Origin: Stramonita haemastoma
Taxonomy: Eukaryota; Mollusca; Gastropoda; Neogastropoda; Muricidae
Reading direction: 5' to 3'
Assembly: GCA_030674155.1 (NCBI GenBank)
Contig: CM060325.1
Span: forward strand, 25,635,422 to 25,657,921
DNA: 22,500 nucleotides
Shown here: in pieces, positions 18,284 through 22,500 of the stretch
Layout: the number at the start of each line of letters is the position of its first letter
Position numbering within the stretch: position 1 is the stretch's first letter
The notes under the pieces: generated by a model
Told to the model about the DNA's origin: nothing
What the model saw: the letters and a program-made list of their open reading frames with translations, nothing else
Databases searched by the model: none
Position numbers and translations under genes: made by a program

Positions 18284-18335
18284 TTACAAAGAATTTGTTG
18301 AGCAATGCAAAATGTGTGAGAATGATTTAGAAAAG
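18284..18335 (+). other. Orphan exon-like segment
   Basis: A 52-base segment lies between a good acceptor (GTTTGCTTTACAG, ends 18283) and a strong donor (AAAAG|GTGAGC). Only one frame is open: after one leading T it reads YKEFVEQCKMCENDLEK. It would need a phase-2 donor upstream, whereas WDR7 coding exon 6 ends at phase 0, so it does not continue WDR7. I do not recognise the peptide. It may be a pseudo-exon, an alternative exon, or part of an unseen gene. Confidence 0.25.
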
Positions 18336-18369
18336 GTGAGCATAGTGACTTACTGTGCTATACAACTAC

Positions 18370-18490
18370 ACCACAGAATTGCGACATTCCACCTTGAAAT
18401 GAATTGCTTTGCATCTGACCCACTTTTCCACTAGGAGCAGTTTTAAAGCAGGTGGGGGTCAGGTTGTTGATTTTGAGATTTTGATGGATT
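18370..18490 (-). repeat. Dispersed repeat, copy 2 (inverted relative to 893-1010)
   Basis: On the minus strand it reads AATCTCAAAATCAACAACCT, GACCCCCACCTGC and GTGGAAAAGTGGGTCAGATG, paralleling 893-1010 in order and spacing. SINE-A copy 7 starts about 40 bases further on. Confidence 0.6.
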
Positions 18491-18527
18491 ATAAAGCTAC
18501 AGCCATGTTCTGCATGTATTCTCACAT

Positions 18528-18676
18528 GGGACCTTGGTTTATAGTCTCATCCAAAGGACTTTCAGGGGAGTCGGTACTGATGTTAATTTCAAGGGGAGAA
18601 TCCCTTTAAATGGGTGTTGGATTGAACTCTAAATCTATCAGATAATGAGCTCAATGCTCTAACCACTTGGCTATCC
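18528..18676 (-). mobile_element. SINE-A copy 7, 5' half, antisense
   Basis: On the minus strand the head TAGCCAAGTGGTTAGAGCAT (18673-18654) and box B-like GAGTTCAATCC (18629-18619) are followed by GTCCTTTGGATGAGACTATA and AACCAAGGTC. The 3' half is missing. A C run at 18679-18690 abuts the head. Confidence 0.8.
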
Positions 18677-19294
18677 TTCCCCCCCCCCCCTCCCCACCTC
18701 CTGCACCCCTCGTACCCCCAGTCTCCCATTTTGGAAATCTAGAATCAACATTATTTTTGTTTTGTATTGCAAGTGTTGCTGTGTGTCTCATCATCTTTTT
18801 ATCACTCGTCTTGCTGGCTCTTCTTTCACTTTATTTGCGTCACTTGTCTTACTAGTATACACACACACACACATGTATATATATAAAATAATTTTTGCCC
18901 ATCCTTTTATTTTGTATTTGACTTGTGTGACCCATTGCTTCATTCTATTTTTTGTGTGTTATGTATTGATACTTTTGTGTATCTGATTTAAAAAAATTTT
19001 TTTTTTTTTTTTTTTTACTTTGAAACACATATGACTTTATCATTTTTTGTATTTCTGTCTTTTTTTTGGTTGTTGTGTGATTATTTTTTGTTTTATGGAT
19101 GATATGACTTCCCTTTCTTCTTTCCATTCCCCCATAGTTGCAAGTATGTGCCGTCATTGTATTGTGGGTGTTAGTGTCTGTTGTGCATCGTATCCGTGAA
19201 CTTTATTTCTGTATCTTGCCCAGCTGGTACAGTTTGCTACTTTTAATTAAGATGCTGAATGTCTTGTTCTCAAGGCGTGTGAGAAAAGAACATG

Positions 19295-19595
19295 GTTGGT
19301 GGAAGAGCTGTAGCCAGAGTGGCCAAAGAAGGAAAGTGGCAAGACAGTTGAGACATTCTCTTGCCTAACAAGTAAGCTGTGAGGTTCTGGGTTTGATTCC
19401 TGTTCTGCCCCCTTTCTTCCCAGTTGGATGAAAAAATTGAACTGAATGGCAACGTCCTTCGGGTGAGACTATAAACTGAGGCCTGGTGTGTGAAAGCACG
19501 CAGAACATCTTACGCACGTGTTAAGATCCTGTTCCACCTTTCCGAGTAGGCCATTTTCTGCCAGTAGGAACGGATGACAAAACTAAAAAACAAAA
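19295..19595 (+). mobile_element. SINE-A copy 8, sense
   Basis: Box B-like TGGGTTTGATTCCT (near 19388-19401) is followed by CCTTCGGGTGAGACTATAAA, AACATCTTACGCACGTGTTA, CGAGTAGGCCATTTT and AACGGATGACAAAAC. The 3' hairpin-like AAGCAC...GTGCTT end is missing; the copy runs into a SINE-B-like tail. Between 18690 and 19290 I see no supported feature except short (CA)n/(TA)n at 18858-18887. Confidence 0.78.
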
Positions 19596-19659
19596 CGATG
19601 CATTTCTGCAGTTGTCTTGTTTAGACATAATCCTTGAAGTTAGAATGTGGTGACCTGAA

Positions 19660-19765
19660 GGGTGGAGAAAAATAATGGTCGCATATGCAAAAATTTCATC
19701 ATTGGTGAACCTGGAAAGTCTAACTGAGGAACAAAAACAACAAACAAACAAACAAACAAAATGGC
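19660..19765 (+). mobile_element. SINE-B 3' end fragment
   Basis: ATGGTCGCATATGCAAAAAT, TTCATCATTGGTGAACC and GGAAAGTCTAACTGAGGAAC parallel the last 80 bases of SINE-B at 9638-9702 (GGTCATGAACGCAAAAAATC, CATGGATAAACCTAG, TTTACCTGAGGAAC). The tail here is (CAAA)n instead of poly(A). Confidence 0.65.
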
Positions 19766-20141
19766 CTAAGTGTGAGGGTGTGTCAGATTTAAAAACTAAA
19801 GAAACCCACAAACAAGAAAAACAAAACCTTTTTTTTTTTTTTTTAAAGATAAATTTGAATAGCACCAAACACCACATGCACAAGAAGCCCATGCATGTAC
19901 ATACATGTATATATACATACACCATGCTTACACAAAGATCAGGAGTATCTGGGTTTGGTTTTGGAGGTGTTTTTTTGTTGTTGTTTGGAGTTGGGTTTTT
20001 TTTTGGGGGGGGGGGGGGGGAGTAGGGGTTACCTGTGTTGGTTATTTTTGTTGTGGCTTTGTGCATCTGTTCAACAAGTATTGTTGTGAGATTGGTTGTA
20101 AACTATTATATATTTGTAGAGTTATTGTTGTCTGCATGTTA

Positions 20142-20331
20142 TTTTGTGTGTGTGTGTGTGTGTGGTGTGTGTTGTGTGTGTGTGTGTGTGTGTGTGTGTG
20201 GTGCGTGTGCGTGTGTGCTGTGGTGCGTGCGTGGTGCGTGGTGTGTGTGTGTGTGCGTTTGGTGTGGTGTGGGTGTGGTTGTGTGTGTGTGTGGTGTTTG
20301 GTGTGTTGGTGTGTGTTGGTGTGGTGTGGTG

Positions 20332-20362
<31 letters not shown>

Positions 20363-20415
20363 TGTGTGTGTGTTGTGTGTGTGTGTGTGTGCGTGTGTGT
20401 GTGCATGTGTGTGGT
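20142..20415 (+). repeat. (TG)n array with GGTG/TGCG variants
   Basis: About 270 bases. The flanks (19780-20140 and 20430-20540) are low-complexity or unique, with no supported gene. Confidence 0.96.
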
Positions 20416-20540
20416 GCACACGCTTGCAAAACAAAGTTAAGGTGTAGATATATGTAATATGTGTACAGACAGATGTATCACTGTTTGATATCAATTTATG
20501 TTTGTGTCCAATTTATACCATCTTAGTGCATGTCAAGTTC

Positions 20541-20600
20541 ATGTGTGTGTGTGTGTGTGTGTTTGCGTATGTGCGTGCGCGCACATGTGTGCGTGCCTGT
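20541..20600 (+). repeat. Short (TG)n / (GTGC)n tract
   Basis: About 60 bases of GTGTGTGT then GTGCGTGCGCGCACATG. The stretch 20600-21240 shows nothing else apart from poly(T) and poly(A) runs. Confidence 0.9.
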
Positions 20601-21246
20601 TGTATGTTTGCTTGAATGGATTAGACTTAAAGCCAGTTGTCTGTCCCAGTCTCTAGAGAGACAGTGTATAACAGGCACGGGGTTTGTTTCTCTGTCTGTC
20701 CTGAAGGTGTATAATTTTGAGCAGTTGTGTGGACGAACAGTGCAAGGGGTGAGCTTAACTCCTGTTGAATTGGTTGTACATAATCAGTAGACTTAACCTT
20801 AGTTGTGCTTGCAATGCCTGCTTGTGTGCCGAATCTGATAGACTGTCTCTTTTACTCATACTCTTTTTTTTTTTTAATACTCTTCTTTTCGCTCCCTGTT
20901 ACAGCTACCAGCTCTTTATTTTTGTCAAACTGTAATTGGTTTACATTATTTTATGTTATATACTCTGACTTACACAATGTCATTTTAAGTTTTTGAAATA
21001 AACTTAGAAAGTCAAGCACATGATAAATGTTGTTAACCCCTCCACCCCTCCTTTTTTTTTTTTATAAAAATTTAAGTTTGTGTTTTTTTGTAGTAGGCAC
21101 AACTGCAGTTTCTAAACTCTTGTTTATGTCTGGAAGAAAGAAAAAAAAAGACTTTTTTTTTGTGCAGAATTTTGATACCAGATTTTATTGGAGGGAAAAT
21201 CAAGCTGTAAACCATTTTGGGTCAGTGTCCTTCTCAAGTCGGCTTA

Positions 21247-21320
21247 AGCGCTCACTGGTGGTCTGGTCACTAGTCTTTCAGATATAGCCCATAACTGAGG
21301 CTTAGTGTGAATTCCGCTTC
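21247..21320 (+). mobile_element. SINE-1-like core fragment
   Basis: ACTGGTGGTCTGGTCACTAG, TCTTTCAGATATAGCCC and ATAACTGAGGCTTAGTGTG align with 555-610 of SINE-1 (GTGGTGGTCTGGGTCCTAG, TCTTTTGGATGAGACG, ATAAACCGAGGTCCCGTGTG). Only about 70 bases are recognisable. 21320-22395 holds no other supported feature. Confidence 0.55.
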
Positions 21321-22394
21321 TATATCATAGTAAAATGATCTGTGATGAATCAATAATGCTCCTGGACAGAATCAAGTCATAGTGATCATTTTGATCGTAG
21401 CTAGCTCCAGGCATGATGATTATATGGATTCTAATAAGGTTGAGCCTCTGCACTTTTTTGTTTTAACTTTTGAATTAATGGGTGTTTGAATTTGGACTCG
21501 GGGATAGCAGCAGTACTAATTGCGCTTAGTTTGTCTTGCCACTAACGACGTGATAGAGCATGGGATGAGCACTACCAGTGGAAGTGGGGTTGTTGTCAGT
21601 GTAATAAAATCATATACATACATACGTGGTATGCTTTGTGCTTCAAACAGCGTAGCAGCAAGAAACCACAAGAGTGGTGTTGTTTATTTTATTACTTTTT
21701 ATATATATATTTTTTTAATGATTGCATTACAGCCTGCTCCAAAAAATGTTTCGTTTTGAGTGTAACTTTTTTTTCTTTCTTTTTTTGGGGGGGAGGCTGT
21801 AATTTTTTTTGTTTGTGTGCAAAACTGTAATGGGAAGAGAGAAACTTAAGGGCATGCAGTAAACACTTTTCTGTTACTGTACAATCTGTCAACAACTGGT
21901 GTTGGGATTTGGGGGGGTAGAACTTTGCAGGGGTACTATCCTCTCTGCCTTTTTTCATTTCAAAGGAGAAAGGAGACCCGATATGGCCGATGAGTTTTTT
22001 TTCTCGCAGGAGTACAGGGTGTGATGGTGTAGAGTGGAAGGAGAGATGTCATGTGAGACATCTTTATATTTCTAATATGTATATGTATATATATGTGTGT
22101 GTTTCAGCCATTGTTGTCGTTTTTCATCACACCTGGATACTATATATTTGCACTGTTGTTGTTTTCAGAAAGATCTGTTAGCTGGTCATTCAAGCTAATG
22201 TTCTTGCACACACACGCAACTTGAATTAGGGGGAACGGATTCTTTTTAACCCTGCTATGAATGGAGTCACCTAGAGCAACTAGAACAGCATGGATGAAAA
22301 ACACGAGTTAATAAGGCTGAATTAATCAAAAAGAAAAAAAAAAAAAATGTCGTGAACACAAATTTTAATCAAGTGGAACATGTATTTACCCTTC

Positions 22395-22395
<1 letters not shown>

Positions 22396-22442
<47 letters not shown>
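22396..22442 (+). repeat. 47-base C homopolymer
   Basis: An uninterrupted run of 47 C near the window end (poly(G) on the other strand). The true length is uncertain, because sequencing and assembly are unreliable for such runs. Confidence 0.97.
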
Positions 22443-22446
<4 letters not shown>

Positions 22447-22500
22447 TTAGTGCGTTCTTGTCGTCCTATACACTTCTACCACAGAAATCTTTTTACGTCA

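Noticed and set aside
18284..18335. Seventh coding exon of WDR7
   Set aside because: The phase does not fit the preceding exon and the peptide does not resemble the expected VFDAGDYS region.

Overview
The window is eukaryotic (animal) nuclear DNA. It holds intron-split coding exons with standard GT-AG junctions, non-LTR retrotransposon debris, several tRNA-derived SINE families and an extreme load of (TG/CA)n microsatellites. The SINE bodies (SINE-1, with the core around 575-690 and the 3' end around 805-860; SINE-B, with the body around 9330-9500) look like families I remember from gastropod molluscs. My best guess is therefore a marine or freshwater snail, possibly a caenogastropod; this rests on memory, not on a search.

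The only protein gene I can support is the 5' part of WDR7 (Rabconnectin-3 beta) on the + strand. Six coding exons encode roughly the first 233 residues of a protein that is about 1,500 residues long in vertebrates: 4677-4864 (start ATG at 4703), 6697-6802, 8575-8653, 9889-10057, 11867-11937 and 15507-15617. All internal phases agree except for one apparent missing base in the second coding exon near 6730-6732. The rest of the gene lies beyond 22500. A candidate promoter and non-coding first exon lie at about 2300-2440. They carry three E-boxes, two of them spaced GTCACRTGA copies of the CLEAR/M-box type, then a YY1-like motif and a clean splice donor. WDR7 works with DMXL1/2 in assembly of the V-ATPase, so a lysosome-type control element in front of it would make functional sense; that link is an inference.

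Layout: 1-1640 is retrotransposon debris (two LINE 3' ends, one near-complete SINE, a further dispersed repeat). 1640-2290 is A-rich sequence and a SINE-A copy. 2290-2440 is the candidate promoter and exon 1. 2441-4676 is intron 1, with a SINE-A copy and a 330-bp (CA)n array. 4865-6696 is intron 2, with long (TG)n arrays. 6803-8574 is intron 3, with a roughly 35-bp minisatellite of about 28 units and a SINE-A copy. 8654-9888 is intron 4, with SINE-B and a SINE-A tail that abuts the next exon. 10058-11866 is intron 5, with two SINE-A copies embedded in (TG)n. 11938-15506 is intron 6, with an antisense reverse-transcriptase relic and a (TG)n/(CA)n inverted pair. 15618-22500 is the start of a long intron 7, with G-rich (TG)n, (CA)n, SINE pieces and a 47-base C run.

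I found no bacterial-type system, CRISPR array, operon or functional RNA gene. The most interesting signals are the E-box cluster at the candidate promoter, (TG)n arrays that directly abut several WDR7 splice sites, the frame break in the second coding exon together with a nearby acceptor that would restore frame, and repeat-derived sequence acting as a splice-site tract.
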